Positions 17,441 through 25,769 of a stretch of 64,000 nt of DNA are shown here, in pieces. The stretch comes from Roseiflexus castenholzii DSM 13941 (GTDB lineage: Bacteria > Chloroflexota > Chloroflexia > Chloroflexales > Roseiflexaceae): the NCBI RefSeq assembly GCF_000017805.1, contig NC_009767.1, forward strand, positions 1,240,001 to 1,304,000. The letters are read 5' to 3'. The notes below the pieces were generated by a model. It saw only the letters and a list, made by a program, of their open reading frames with translations, was not told where the DNA came from and did not search any database. Both the position numbers and the translations under genes were made by a program. The stretch's first letter is position 1, and each line of letters opens with the position of its first letter.

Positions 17441-18985
17441 ATGATGACTGCTGATGATCCGCGGATTCTCGAACTGCGCGCGTTGCGTGAGCGCGCGCGC
17501 CAGGGTGGCGGACCGGAACGGATCGCCCGTCACCATGCGCGCGGCAAACTGACAGCGCGTGAGCGGCTTGATCTGCTCCTCGACCCCGGCAGTTTCTACG
17601 AATTCGAGCCGTTCGCCACCGGCAGGCTCGTTGATGGCGAAACATTCTATGGCGATGGTGTCGTGACCGGCTACGGCAAGATCGATGGACGCACCGTATT
17701 TGTCTATTCGCAGGATTTCACGGTGCTCGGCGGGTCGCTCGGCGAAGCGCAGGCGCGCAAAATCTGCCGGGTGATGGACCTGGCATTGAGCGATGGGGCG
17801 CCGATTATCGGATTGATCGACTCGGGCGGCGCGCGAATCCAGGAGGGTGTCCACAGTCTTGGCGGCTACGGTGAGATCTTCCGCCGTAACACGAAATGCT
17901 CCGGCGTTGTGCCGCAAATCAGTGTTATGCTCGGTCCGTGCGCTGGTGGCGCAGCATATTCGCCTGCCGTCACCGATCTGATCATTATGGTCGAACGCCG
18001 ATCCTTCATGTTCATCACCGGTCCCGATGTCATCAAGGAGGTCACCGGCGAAACGATCGATCTGGAAGGGCTTGGGGGCGCATATGTTCACATGGCGATC
18101 AGCGGCGCCTGTCACCTGACGGCGCCGGATGATCAGACGGCGTTGGCGCTCTGCCGTCTGGCGCTGTCGTACCTGCCCTCGAACAACACCGAAAACCCGC
18201 CGTTCGTTCCGACTGATGATGATCCGCTGCGCGCCGATGAGGAATTAAACCGGATTGTTCCGCTCGATCCGGGGAAGGCATACCGTATGCACGATGTCGT
18301 CGAGCGTGTGGTGGATCACGGCAGCTGGCTGGAGTTGCAACCGATGTGGGCAATGAATGCCATCACCGGTTGGGCGCGGATGGGTGGGCGGAGCGTCGGT
18401 ATCGTGGCGCAGGAGCCGAGCGTGATGGCAGGCGTGATCGATATTGACGCCTCTGACAAAATTGCCCGTTTTGTGCGCACCTGCGACTGCTTCAACATCC
18501 CGTTGGTGACGTTCGTCGACTCGCCTGGCTTTCTGCCCGGTATCGACCAGGAGCATCGCGGTATCATTCGACATGGCGCGAAAGTGCTCTATGCCTATGC
18601 CGAAGCGACCGTGCCCAAGATTAGCATCGTGACGCGTAAGGCGTATGGCGGGGCATATATCGTGATGAGCAGCAAATCGTTGGGAGGCGACATAAGTTTC
18701 GCCTGGCCCAGCGCCGAAGTGGCAGTTATGGGGGCGGATGGCGCGGTGAATCTGTTGTACCGCGATCAGATCGCCAGCGCGCCCGATCCGGCCGCCGAGC
18801 GCGCGCGTCTCGCGCGTGAATATGAACGAAAATTCAATAATCCCTACCATGCCGCAGCGGCCGGCTTCTTCGATGATGTGATCGAACCGCGCGAGACGCG
18901 CGCGCGGGTGATTGCTGCGCTCGATGCGTTGCGCGATAAGTCGGTGGCGCCGCCGCCGCGTCGCCACGGGAATATGCCGGTGTGA
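17441..18985 (+). CDS. mmdA: Acyl-CoA decarboxylase/carboxylase alpha (carboxyltransferase) subunit
   Basis: 514-residue carboxyltransferase that moves CO2 between acyl-CoA and biotin. Landmarks: LTARERLDLLLDPGSF, the first oxyanion site DSGGARIQEGV, PCAGGAAYSPA, TGPDVIKEVTGE, and the second half with DSPGFLPGIDQEHRGIIRHGAK followed by RKAYGGAYIVM. This pattern is shared by propionyl-CoA carboxylase beta and methylmalonyl-CoA decarboxylase alpha. The downstream OadG-like, separate biotin carrier and OadB-like genes favour the Na+-pumping methylmalonyl-CoA decarboxylase. Starts ATGATG with GGAAAG upstream. The enzyme could run in either direction depending on the sodium gradient. Confidence 0.85.
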   Translation: MMTADDPRILELRALRERARQGGGPERIARHHARGKLTARERLDLLLDPGSFYEFEPFATGRLVDGETFYGDGVVTGYGKIDGRTVFVYSQDFTVLGGSLGEAQARKICRVMDLALSDGAPIIGLIDSGGARIQEGVHSLGGYGEIFRRNTKCSGVVPQISVMLGPCAGGAAYSPAVTDLIIMVERRSFMFITGPDVIKEVTGETIDLEGLGGAYVHMAISGACHLTAPDDQTALALCRLALSYLPSNNTENPPFVPTDDDPLRADEELNRIVPLDPGKAYRMHDVVERVVDHGSWLELQPMWAMNAITGWARMGGRSVGIVAQEPSVMAGVIDIDASDKIARFVRTCDCFNIPLVTFVDSPGFLPGIDQEHRGIIRHGAKVLYAYAEATVPKISIVTRKAYGGAYIVMSSKSLGGDISFAWPSAEVAVMGADGAVNLLYRDQIASAPDPAAERARLAREYERKFNNPYHAAAAGFFDDVIEPRETRARVIAALDALRDKSVAPPPRRHGNMPV

Positions 18986-18995
18986 GGAGCGACCC

Positions 18996-19340
18996 ATGCC
19001 CGACAATCTGAGGATCGCGTTGTCCCTGCTGGTGATCGGGATGAGCATCACCTTTGGTGCGCTCTTGCTGCTGTGGGGGTTGATGGCGCTGCTGACGGCG
19101 CTGACTTCCAGAAGCGTTGGGGAGACGCCAGCCGCAGCCGAGGCGGATGAACGCCCTTCGTTGCCGGTGCAACCAGACCTTTCCAAACGGCGGCGACGCG
19201 CAGCGGCAGCGGCGGTGGCAATTGTGCTTGCGCGCGAACAGGCGGCGCGTAGCGTGGTCGCCACTACATCGACGGTCAGCCCCTGGCAAGCAGCTGGACG
19301 TATGGCTCGAGTGGGGCAGGAGGGGCGAGAGCGCTTATGA
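18996..19340 (+). CDS. OadG/MmdD-like small membrane subunit of the decarboxylase
   Basis: 114 residues. One N-terminal transmembrane helix (IALSLLVIGMSITFGALLLLWG) with the Gly/Met-rich character of sodium-pump decarboxylase gamma/delta subunits, then an acidic/Pro linker and a basic Ala-rich tail. Family members anchor and assemble the soluble carboxyltransferase with the membrane beta subunit. GAGGAG upstream; the stop overlaps the biotin carrier start by ATGA. Confidence 0.75.
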   Translation: MPDNLRIALSLLVIGMSITFGALLLLWGLMALLTALTSRSVGETPAAAEADERPSLPVQPDLSKRRRRAAAAAVAIVLAREQAARSVVATTSTVSPWQAAGRMARVGQEGRERL

Positions 19341-19792
19341 AGGTGCGCGTGCTTATCGAGGGAACAGCATACGAGGTTGAGATTGTCGATCTCCATTCGC
19401 GTCCGGTCGTTGCAATCGTTGATGGTGAACGCTTCGAGGTCTGGCCCGAGTCCGCTTCCGCTCTGCCCGTCGGATCGCTCGATGGTCGGCAGGCGCAGGC
19501 GCCACCCGCATCCCCGGCGCCTTCTCTGTCGCCCTCCGCCGTATCTGCGCCTTCTGCGGCGCCTCCAATCGAGAGCGGGACGGTGCGCGCTCCGATCCCC
19601 GGCGTCATCCTTGCCGTTCGGGTCAAACCCGGCGATCAGGTGACGGCAGGGCAGGAAGTGTGCGTGCTCGAAGCCATGAAGATGCAGAACAGCATCCGTG
19701 CAAAACAGTCCGGCGTCGTTTCAGCCGTCTATGTGAGCGATGGGCAGCATGTGAAGCACCACCAACCGTTGATGGTCATTAAGTCGGAGTAA
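19337..19792 (+). CDS. mmdC: Biotin carboxyl carrier protein of the decarboxylase
   Basis: 151 residues. Residues 1-40 are a small beta domain. A Pro/Ala/Ser-rich flexible linker (about 52-80) leads to a biotinyl domain with the biotin attachment motif VLEAMKMQN (Lys of AMKM). APIPGVILAVRVKPGDQV and GQEV are the usual flanking strands. The mobile linker lets biotin shuttle between the carboxyltransferase and the membrane decarboxylase. Overlaps the preceding gene by four bases. A 43-bp stem-loop lies 80 bp downstream. Confidence 0.9.
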   Translation: MKVRVLIEGTAYEVEIVDLHSRPVVAIVDGERFEVWPESASALPVGSLDGRQAQAPPASPAPSLSPSAVSAPSAAPPIESGTVRAPIPGVILAVRVKPGDQVTAGQEVCVLEAMKMQNSIRAKQSGVVSAVYVSDGQHVKHHQPLMVIKSE

Positions 19793-19872
19793 CTGTTCAC
19801 TGTTGGATAAACGCCTTTGTTGAACACCTGCTAGAGCGATCACCCAGAAACCTGGACGCTCAAGGACGTGGA

Positions 19873-19915
19873 GCGGCTGACGTTGGCTGAGCCTGTCGAA
19901 GCCGACGTCAGCCGC
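19873..19915. terminator. Long stem-loop after the biotin carrier gene
   Basis: GCGGCTGACGTTGGCT pairs with AGCCGACGTCAGCCGC (16 pairs including one G-T) around an 11-nt loop. A shorter relative with the same TTGGCTGA...CGAAGCC interior occurs after lon at 58734-58764, so this may be a dispersed stem-loop family. No U tract follows. Confidence 0.5.
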
Positions 19916-20492
19916 AAGACGGTCAACACGGGCAATGATTGTGAACATCCGGTTGATCACTCTATAAGAAAGTGCAGGGGTGCAGTCTCATGAACAGGAA
20001 ACACTCCGTCGCTCCCGCCGCTCTGCGCCGCCAATCCTGACCGGCGGCACACGCGCGGAGGGAATGTGAGTAAATACTCTGCGATCCGTCTCCCCGCCCG
20101 GCGACTGAATTCGCAGGCTACGGGAAGCGCAACTTGCCTTCGCGGGCTGGACCGGGCAATGCGGGTTATTTCTTATACTAACGTGCGGTCAGTCCGACAC
20201 GATGTTCGAGGGTTCGTTGGGCAAGGCGCAACGGTCAACGCGCACCGGCAGGCGTGGCGCGGACGCCCGACGGCGCAGCGGCATCGCTCCGCCCGACGGG
20301 GCTTCCGCTTGTGGCGAGCATGGTCGAACTGCGTCCTCAGCGAGGGCTTTCGCCCACAGCGCCCCGGCGTCCTGTTGTGCGCCCTGGCAGTATGGTACGA
20401 ATGACCGCGCATGAGTATTATGACCATCACGTGCGCGGTGATTGCACGCAGCTCCTTTGACGCGGGACTGGCGGGAGACATCGGCGCGCATA
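19916..20492. other. Gap inside the decarboxylase gene set
   Basis: About 580 bp with no supported ORF, separating the biotin carrier from the membrane subunit. A TATACT box lies at about 20174 and may start a separate transcript for the beta subunit. 20200-20400 is GC-rich with many short inverted motifs; I recognise no known riboswitch. Confidence 0.35.
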
Positions 20493-21623
20493 ATGGATTT
20501 CTCGACACTCATCCCGGAATTGATCCAAGGTCTGGCGAACTTGACGCCTGGCAACCTGGTGATGATCGCGGTTGCGGCGACGTTGATTGCGCTGGCGGTG
20601 GTGAAGCAGTATGAGCCGGTGCTGTTGCTGCCGATTGGGTTTGGTTGTCTGGTGGCGAACATTCCGCTCACCGGCATGACCGACGGCGAAGGGTTGTTTG
20701 GCATTCTCTACCGCGCCGGGATTAGCACCGAACTCTTCCCACTCCTCATTTTCATCGGCGTTGGCGCGATGATCGATTTCGGCCCGTTGCTGGCAATGCC
20801 ACGTATGGCGCTTCTTGGCGCTGCCGGTCAATTTGGCATTTTTGGCACGCTGATCCTGGCGACGCTTCTCGGTTTTCCGCTCAATCAGGCGGCATCGATT
20901 GGCGTCATCGGTGCGATTGACGGTCCCACGTCGATCTATGTTGCCTCGCAACTGGCGCCGGAACTGCTTGCCCCAATCGCCGTCGCAGCCTACTCGTATA
21001 TGAGCCTGGTGCCGATCATCCAACCGCCGCTGATGCGGCTGCTGACATCACGCCGCGAGCGACGCATCCGCATGGCATACGCGCCGCGGCCGGTCTCGCG
21101 GCAGGCGCTGATCCTCTTTCCGCTTGTCGTCACACTGATCATAGGGCTGCTGGTTCCGGCGGCGACGCCGCTGATCAGTATGCTCATGCTGGGGAACCTG
21201 CTGCGCGAAAGCGGCGTGGTCGAGCGATTGAGCAACGCGGCGCAGAATGAAGTGATCAATGTCGCTACCCTGTTCCTGGGATTGACCATCGGCTCGACGA
21301 TGGGCGCCGAGTCGTTTCTGAGCCTGGTGACGCTCCAGGTGCTGGGGTTGGGGCTGCTGGCGTTCGTGCTCGATACCGTCGCCGGTCTGCTGTTCGGCAA
21401 GGTTCTGGCGCTGGTCAGCGGCGGGACGGTCAATCCGTTAATCGGGGCGGCCGGCATTTCCGCCTTCCCGATGGCAGGGCGGTTGGCGGCAAAAGTGGCG
21501 CTCGCCGAAGACCCCGACAATTTCATCCTGATGCATGCCATGGGCGCCAACACCGCCGGGCAATTGGGCAGCGTCGTCGCCGGCGGCGCGCTGCTGGCGC
21601 TGGTGAGCGGGATTCTGGGGTAA
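20493..21623 (+). CDS. mmdB: Na+-translocating decarboxylase beta subunit (OadB/MmdB/GcdB type)
   Basis: 376 residues, about nine to eleven hydrophobic segments. It carries the family landmarks: PLLIFIGVGAMIDFGPLL, GAIDGPTSIYVAS with the Asp known to be essential for Na+ coupling in OadB, NPLIGAAGISAFPMAGR and MGANTAGQLGSVVAGG. Decarboxylates carboxybiotin and exports Na+. With the alpha, OadG-like and biotin carrier genes upstream it completes a primary sodium pump. Start ATG 20493; an upstream GTG is in frame. The last 45 bp recur at 23442-23486, showing that this 3' end was duplicated when the neighbouring island formed. Confidence 0.9.
   Translation: MDFSTLIPELIQGLANLTPGNLVMIAVAATLIALAVVKQYEPVLLLPIGFGCLVANIPLTGMTDGEGLFGILYRAGISTELFPLLIFIGVGAMIDFGPLLAMPRMALLGAAGQFGIFGTLILATLLGFPLNQAASIGVIGAIDGPTSIYVASQLAPELLAPIAVAAYSYMSLVPIIQPPLMRLLTSRRERRIRMAYAPRPVSRQALILFPLVVTLIIGLLVPAATPLISMLMLGNLLRESGVVERLSNAAQNEVINVATLFLGLTIGSTMGAESFLSLVTLQVLGLGLLAFVLDTVAGLLFGKVLALVSGGTVNPLIGAAGISAFPMAGRLAAKVALAEDPDNFILMHAMGANTAGQLGSVVAGGALLALVSGILG
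21577..21621 (+). repeat. 45-bp direct repeat, copy A (inside mmdB 3' end)
   Basis: Identical to 23442-23486. Encodes the last residues of the beta subunit (ALLALVSGILG). Confidence 0.95.
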
Positions 21624-21945
21624 GAGCATGCAGCGTGCTCGATACCAGCACACCGCGCCTGTACAATCCAGCAGGATGCGGGCATGATTTGTCAGGGAAC
21701 GGCGCTCCGGTTGCCAGCGATTAAAATCGCCTTTGACGGACCTGTGACCGACCGTCCGCCTACGCGGACGGGAACAGCGGCGTCCACGCGCGTTGAGCGT
21801 GCCGAACCGCGCAGGTGGACGCCCGGCGGAACGCCTGCCTATCACACCTCCCGCAAGCGGGGAGTGTAATGGGCAGGCGCCAGCCAGGGTGCAGCATGGA
21901 TGCGTTTTCTTGCCGCCTGACAATTCATGCCTGGCCCCCTGGTAG
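21624..21945. other. Gene-free left part of the accessory island
   Basis: No supported ORF. Contains a hairpin CACCTCCCGC-AAGC-GGGGAGTG near 21846 and another imperfect stem near 21760-21840. GCACACCGCG near 21650 is shared with 23509. Confidence 0.4.
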
Positions 21946-21953
21946 TTGGCATT

Positions 21954-22150
21954 GTCCTGTAAAACGGAACGTGGTACAATTGTTCATAGATCGTTGCATC
22001 CGGCATCGGGTACACTATGCCAGACGACGTCTGGGATCAGACCGATAATAATGCTGATGCCAGAGCGCTGCCTCCGCCGCCGGTACAGGCTTCGTCGCTG
22101 GATGAGCGCTACTTCAAGATCCTTATGTCGGCATTAAATCGGCGCCGCGT
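21954..22150 (+). pseudogene. Truncated duplicate of the restriction-endonuclease 5' end with its promoter
   Basis: The promoter TTGTCC-N17-TACAAT and the first about 45 codons match those of the intact gene at 23610: both begin Met-x-Asp-Asp (MPDDVWDQTDN vs MTDDIQTDN), and YFKILMSALN parallels YFKIFESALD. Homology then stops, and the frame runs into IS1-family transposase sequence. Best read as the stump of a duplicated copy interrupted by an insertion. Confidence 0.65.
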
Positions 22151-22590
22151 GAAAAGACGCACCTCCCTGCCGAGCTCGAAGATGTTCTGGAAGCCGATTG
22201 TGGTCATTTGTCCAGGAAAGATGGAACAAACGTTGGTTGTGGACGGTGATGGCGCCGTCGAACGCGCCAAATCACGGTCGTTGTGATTGGAGATCGGAGC
22301 GACGCGACCTGTCGCAACCTGTGGGAGCACATTCCGGCGGCGTACAAAGGTTGCCGGAGGTGCAGCGACTTCTGGCAAGCTTGCCAACTGGCCTCTCCGG
22401 CCGAGACACACGAATGTGTCGGCAAAGGCAGCGGGCAAACCAATCACATGGAACGTCGGTCCGGCGCCTTGAGACAATCTTGCGCACGATTCGTCAGAAG
22501 AACATGGTCGTTTTCGAAGTCGGACAGCATGCACGAAATCGTGACACGGCTCTTTATCATCCGTCACCATCTATCACTTGTTACTTGACC
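22150..22590 (+). pseudogene. Decayed IS1-family transposase
   Basis: Two frames together give the C-terminal DDE part of an IS1-type transposase. In the first: LWSFVQERWNKRWLWTVM. After a frameshift near 22270: VIGDRSDATCRNLWEHIPAAY, then DFWQACQL, ETHECVGKGSGQTNHMER, LRQSCARFVRRTWSFSKSD and MHEIVTRLFI. These match the family order ELWSFV..K...W.W / GDRS...c..LW..iP / tDfW / H..vGK..G.TNh.ER...TLRQ...R.vRkt.sFSKs. At least one frameshift and a missing N-terminus mean it is dead. No clear IS ends found. Confidence 0.75.
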
Positions 22591-22822
22591 ACCACCGCGT
22601 TTCGGACAACAATGATTGACAAAAATGCCCCTGCAACAAAATCGTGACCCGATAATCCGCACAACGCCAAGCACAGTGTCGCACAACACAACAAGCAGCC
22701 CAACACACCTGACACGCTTCGCTTTGCTCCGCGCGCCGCTGATGCTGGCGTTAGCCAGCCCTTTGCTATTCTGCTACGGTGGTATACAATAGAAATCACG
22801 ATCCTCCTGGCAGGGCTATCTC

Positions 22823-23137
22823 GTGGACATCCAAAACATTATTGACGCTATCCGTCACAATCGTATTCGCATCACTGAACACGCTGACGAAGAAGCACAG
22901 GCAGATCATCTGTCCTTTGATGAGATTTTCTTCAGCATCCTGCATGGAGAGATTATTGAAGACTATCCAACCGACAAGCCCTATCCAAGTTGCTTGATAT
23001 ATGGAGATAGTTTTATCGGAGAGCCGATTCACAGTGTTTGGGCTTACAATCCAGGAACCCAATGGGCTGTGTTGATCACTGTGTACCGACCTGATCCTGA
23101 ACGGTGGATCAACTGGCGTATTAGGAGAAAGCGATGA
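22823..23137 (+). CDS. DUF4258 protein, probable toxin of a toxin-antitoxin pair
   Basis: 104 residues from GTG. Family features: ITEHADEEAQADHLS near the N-terminus (the R.t.Ha..r...R.is..ei pattern), IEDYPTDKPYPSCLIYG and VWAYNPGTQWAVLITVYRPDP at the end, which is the usual V...y.pD.. closing strand. DUF4258 proteins are RelE-like small proteins commonly paired with YgiT-type zinc finger proteins, as here with a 4-bp overlap. mRNA cleavage is the expected toxin activity by analogy. Lower G+C than the flanking genes points to horizontal origin. Confidence 0.8.
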   Translation: MDIQNIIDAIRHNRIRITEHADEEAQADHLSFDEIFFSILHGEIIEDYPTDKPYPSCLIYGDSFIGEPIHSVWAYNPGTQWAVLITVYRPDPERWINWRIRRKR

Positions 23138-23376
23138 ACCCTTTTGATAAGTGCCCTGTTTGTGGGGGTGAACTAGTTGAGAAGGAAGTAGAGAAACTAC
23201 TCAAAGGCGGTATTCATACCGCAGTGCTCAAGGTGCATGCGGATGTATGCCTGCGATGTGGTGAACGCTTGTATTCCGTTGAAACGGTCAGACGCTTTGA
23301 ACAGATTCGGCAGAAACTGGAACGGCAAGATACTGCCGAGTTTCAGCCACTTGGTCAGACTTTTCAGGTGGCGTAG
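23134..23376 (+). CDS. YgiT-type zinc finger antitoxin-like protein
   Basis: 80 residues. Two CxxC knuckles (CPVCGGELV and CLRCGERLYS) about 30 residues apart form the MqsA/YgiT N-terminal zinc domain, followed by a helical tail (VRRFEQIRQKL). No helix-turn-helix domain of full-length MqsA is present, so DNA binding is unlikely to follow the MqsA mode. Overlaps the DUF4258 gene (ATGA), the arrangement typical of a co-translated toxin then antitoxin. Confidence 0.8.
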   Translation: MNPFDKCPVCGGELVEKEVEKLLKGGIHTAVLKVHADVCLRCGERLYSVETVRRFEQIRQKLERQDTAEFQPLGQTFQVA

Positions 23377-23441
23377 ATTCACATTCACGGGCTGGCTAAC
23401 CAGTGCATGCACCCGACAGGCTTCGCCTCGCTGTGCTCAGC

Positions 23442-23486
23442 TCGCCGGCGGCGCGCTGCTGGCGCTGGTGAGCGGGATTCTGGGGT
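23442..23486 (+). repeat. 45-bp direct repeat, copy B (orphan mmdB 3' end)
   Basis: Identical to the 3' end of the decarboxylase beta gene (21577-21621), but here preceded by unrelated sequence. It marks the left edge of the second copy of a duplicated segment that also carries the endonuclease promoter. Confidence 0.95.
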
Positions 23487-23545
23487 GATCCAGGTGTCCT
23501 CGATCTTTGCACACCGCGTCAGTACGAAACCGGTAACAGTCGGCA

Positions 23546-23574
23546 TTGTCTTGTAGGACGGAGACTGGTACAAT
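23546..23574 (+). promoter_or_regulatory. Promoter of the restriction-modification operon
   Basis: TTGTCT (23546-23551), 17-bp spacer, TACAAT (23569-23574), about 35 bp before the endonuclease ATG. The same arrangement with few changes precedes the truncated copy at 21954, which supports its being functional sequence. Confidence 0.6.
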
Positions 23575-23609
23575 CATTTGCAGATCATTGTACTGGTATC
23601 GTGTAAATT

Positions 23610-24467
23610 ATGACAGATGACATTCAGACCGATAATGCTCCTGATGAAGGTGCGCAACTGCATCCAGAACAGAAGCAGTATGATGATCACTACTTCAAAA
23701 TCTTTGAGTCGGCATTAGATCAGTGCCGGGACTACAAGCCCAGGTTTGGCGGGGGATCTGGTTCAGGACTTACATTGAAAGAGTTCCAAACTCTTTATGA
23801 AAATGATCCGTTCTACCATTGGATCGGGCTTGACTCCCCGCTTATGTATGCTGCACACAAGGCGGCTGGCGGCATTACATCTGTCTATCGACAGATAGGC
23901 ATTGCCTGTCAGCGGATTTTCAATCAGATGGTGCATGATCATCTTGGACTATCCTCAGAAGAAGCCGCCTGGAGTTACGTTATCGAGTCTCGGAGACTTT
24001 CACTGGATGGGCGTATTGAAATTGATAAAGTGAGGAATGCGGCAGCCCAGCGCAGGGTACAGCAGTGGATATGTGACGCCGGGCGTTTGGCTGGTTTACC
24101 GGAAGATACCTTGCAAGGCATCAAAGGATGTGTCTTCGAGGTGCGTCAGGGGTACAAGAGCAAGGACTCAAAACGTCAAAACGCCGACATCGCCAACGCT
24201 GCGAACGCATATGTGCATAAATATATGCCGGCGATTATATTGTTTTCAACCCAGATCGATAGTGATGTGGCGAAGCGATACAAGGAGCGCCACTGGATTA
24301 TCCTGACGGGTACGAAGAATGGTTCGTCTATCGAAAGCACGTATGCGTTTTGTCGAAACGCGATAGGATACGATCTGGCTAACTTCTTTGAGTGTCATTC
24401 CGAAGACATCAAAAAATTGGTTAAAGATTTACTCGAAACGCTACTTTCTCCAGAAGAACCGGTATAA
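23610..24467 (+). CDS. Probable type II restriction endonuclease (family not named)
   Basis: 285 residues directly before a DNA methyltransferase (2-bp gap). Not recognised as a named family. The most conserved-looking stretch is FEVRQGYKSKDSKRQNADI with Glu177 and several Lys, plausibly the catalytic core of a PD-(D/E)xK-like nuclease. FSTQIDSDVAKRY and HWIILTGTKNG follow. LKEFQTLYENDPFYHWIGLDSP near residue 55-75 may be DNA-contacting. The endonuclease call rests mainly on gene context. A truncated duplicate of its 5' end lies 1.6 kb upstream. G+C is lower than in the housekeeping genes around it. Confidence 0.65.
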   Translation: MTDDIQTDNAPDEGAQLHPEQKQYDDHYFKIFESALDQCRDYKPRFGGGSGSGLTLKEFQTLYENDPFYHWIGLDSPLMYAAHKAAGGITSVYRQIGIACQRIFNQMVHDHLGLSSEEAAWSYVIESRRLSLDGRIEIDKVRNAAAQRRVQQWICDAGRLAGLPEDTLQGIKGCVFEVRQGYKSKDSKRQNADIANAANAYVHKYMPAIILFSTQIDSDVAKRYKERHWIILTGTKNGSSIESTYAFCRNAIGYDLANFFECHSEDIKKLVKDLLETLLSPEEPV

Positions 24468-24469
24468 CA

Positions 24470-25696
24470 ATGCAGCAACTCGGATTATTCGCTCACCTCA
24501 CCCACAAAGCCAATCTCAGGCACACGCGCTATGGATGGCTCAGGTTGACCCCTGCATATTCGGTTCACCTGGTTCAGGATGTGCTCTCCCAAATAACACC
24601 TCATGACACGGTTGTTCTCGATCCTTTTTGCGGAACTGGAACAACAGCCCTTGCATGCGCCGAACGAGGTATTCCTGTCGATACGACTGATATCAATCCT
24701 TTTCTGCTTTGGCTCACCAAAACCAAGGTTGGTGCGTATGATTCGGCTCATCTGACTGCATTTCGATCAAATGCTCAATATGTTGCTCAATTAATAGAAA
24801 ACTCTGGTGGAAACGATATATGGACTCCTCCCATCCACCAGATCGAAAAATGGTGGAGTGTTGATGTCCTTCGTATCCTGGGAGGAATGATGGGTTTTAT
24901 TCGCCGAATATCGGATTTTTGCTCTGAGAAGGTTGTGGACTTGCTCAAAGTTGCTTTCTGTAGGACAATGATCGCTCATTCGAGTGCGAGTTTTAACCAT
25001 CAATCGATGTCCTTCAAGACACAGAACAATCTACCGCTGTTTCATCGAGCGGCTGATGATATGTTGATGACCTGGCAGGCGGTAGTAGAAGACCTGTACA
25101 TTTCTGCTCAGAGTAAGGTGCAGACAAAGCCAGGAATTTTTTTGTGCGATGCGCGGAAATTATCAACTGTCCTTCCCCATGATTTTTATACATGTGTCAT
25201 CACCTCTCCGCCATATCCGAACAGAATGAGTTATATTCGTGAGTTGCGTCCGTATATGTACTGGTTGGGCTACCTGTGTGATGGACGCGAAGCGGGTGAA
25301 CTGGACTGGCAAGCAATTGGTGGAACCTGGGGCGTTGCGACGAGCAACGTCGGCAGGTGGTCGCCGCCGGAAACGCGCGCTATTCCGTATCCTGAATTTT
25401 CGGGCATTCTTGCAAAAATATCGGTAAAAAGCGATCTGCTCGCCCGATACGTGCATAAATACTTTTATGATATGGCAGATCACATTAATGACCTGTTCTT
25501 GGTGGTCAAGTCTGGTGGATCGATTTACTACATTGTCGGAAATTCAAAGTTTTACGATGTCATTGTGCCGGTTGAAGCGATTTTTGCCAGTATGTTCAGT
25601 GAACGTGGTTTCGTCGATGTAGACGTTCGTCCAATTCGGAAGAGAACATCGAAGAAGGATCTGTATGAATATCTTATATGCGCGCGAAAACCTTAA
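24470..25696 (+). CDS. DNA methyltransferase, motif order I then IV (alpha-like)
   Basis: 408 residues. SAM-binding motif I is VVLDPFCGTGTT (from residue about 48) and the catalytic motif IV is TSPPYPNRMSY (Ser246). The SPPY form is usual for N4-cytosine enzymes but also seen in some N6-adenine ones. About 190 residues separate the two motifs, so the target-recognition region probably sits between them. HTRYGWLRLTPAYSVHLV near the N-terminus matches the motif X region of such enzymes. Protects host DNA from the upstream endonuclease. The sequence at 24521-24545 is repeated exactly at 25770-25794, beyond the gene end. Confidence 0.88.
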   Translation: MQQLGLFAHLTHKANLRHTRYGWLRLTPAYSVHLVQDVLSQITPHDTVVLDPFCGTGTTALACAERGIPVDTTDINPFLLWLTKTKVGAYDSAHLTAFRSNAQYVAQLIENSGGNDIWTPPIHQIEKWWSVDVLRILGGMMGFIRRISDFCSEKVVDLLKVAFCRTMIAHSSASFNHQSMSFKTQNNLPLFHRAADDMLMTWQAVVEDLYISAQSKVQTKPGIFLCDARKLSTVLPHDFYTCVITSPPYPNRMSYIRELRPYMYWLGYLCDGREAGELDWQAIGGTWGVATSNVGRWSPPETRAIPYPEFSGILAKISVKSDLLARYVHKYFYDMADHINDLFLVVKSGGSIYYIVGNSKFYDVIVPVEAIFASMFSERGFVDVDVRPIRKRTSKKDLYEYLICARKP

Positions 25697-25769
25697 GCCC
25701 GGTTTTTCGTCAAAAATGTTTCCAAACGTTGTTCGTCCCGTAAGCGAGGGATGACTGCCCTGATAGGGT

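Noticed and set aside
20066..20404. Frames in the gap between biotin carrier and decarboxylase beta genes
   Set aside because: Arg-rich, no start signals, none extends across the gap. No known riboswitch pattern could be matched either.
22109..22570. 153-residue minus-strand frame over the IS1 remnant
   Set aside because: Antisense to recognisable transposase motifs.
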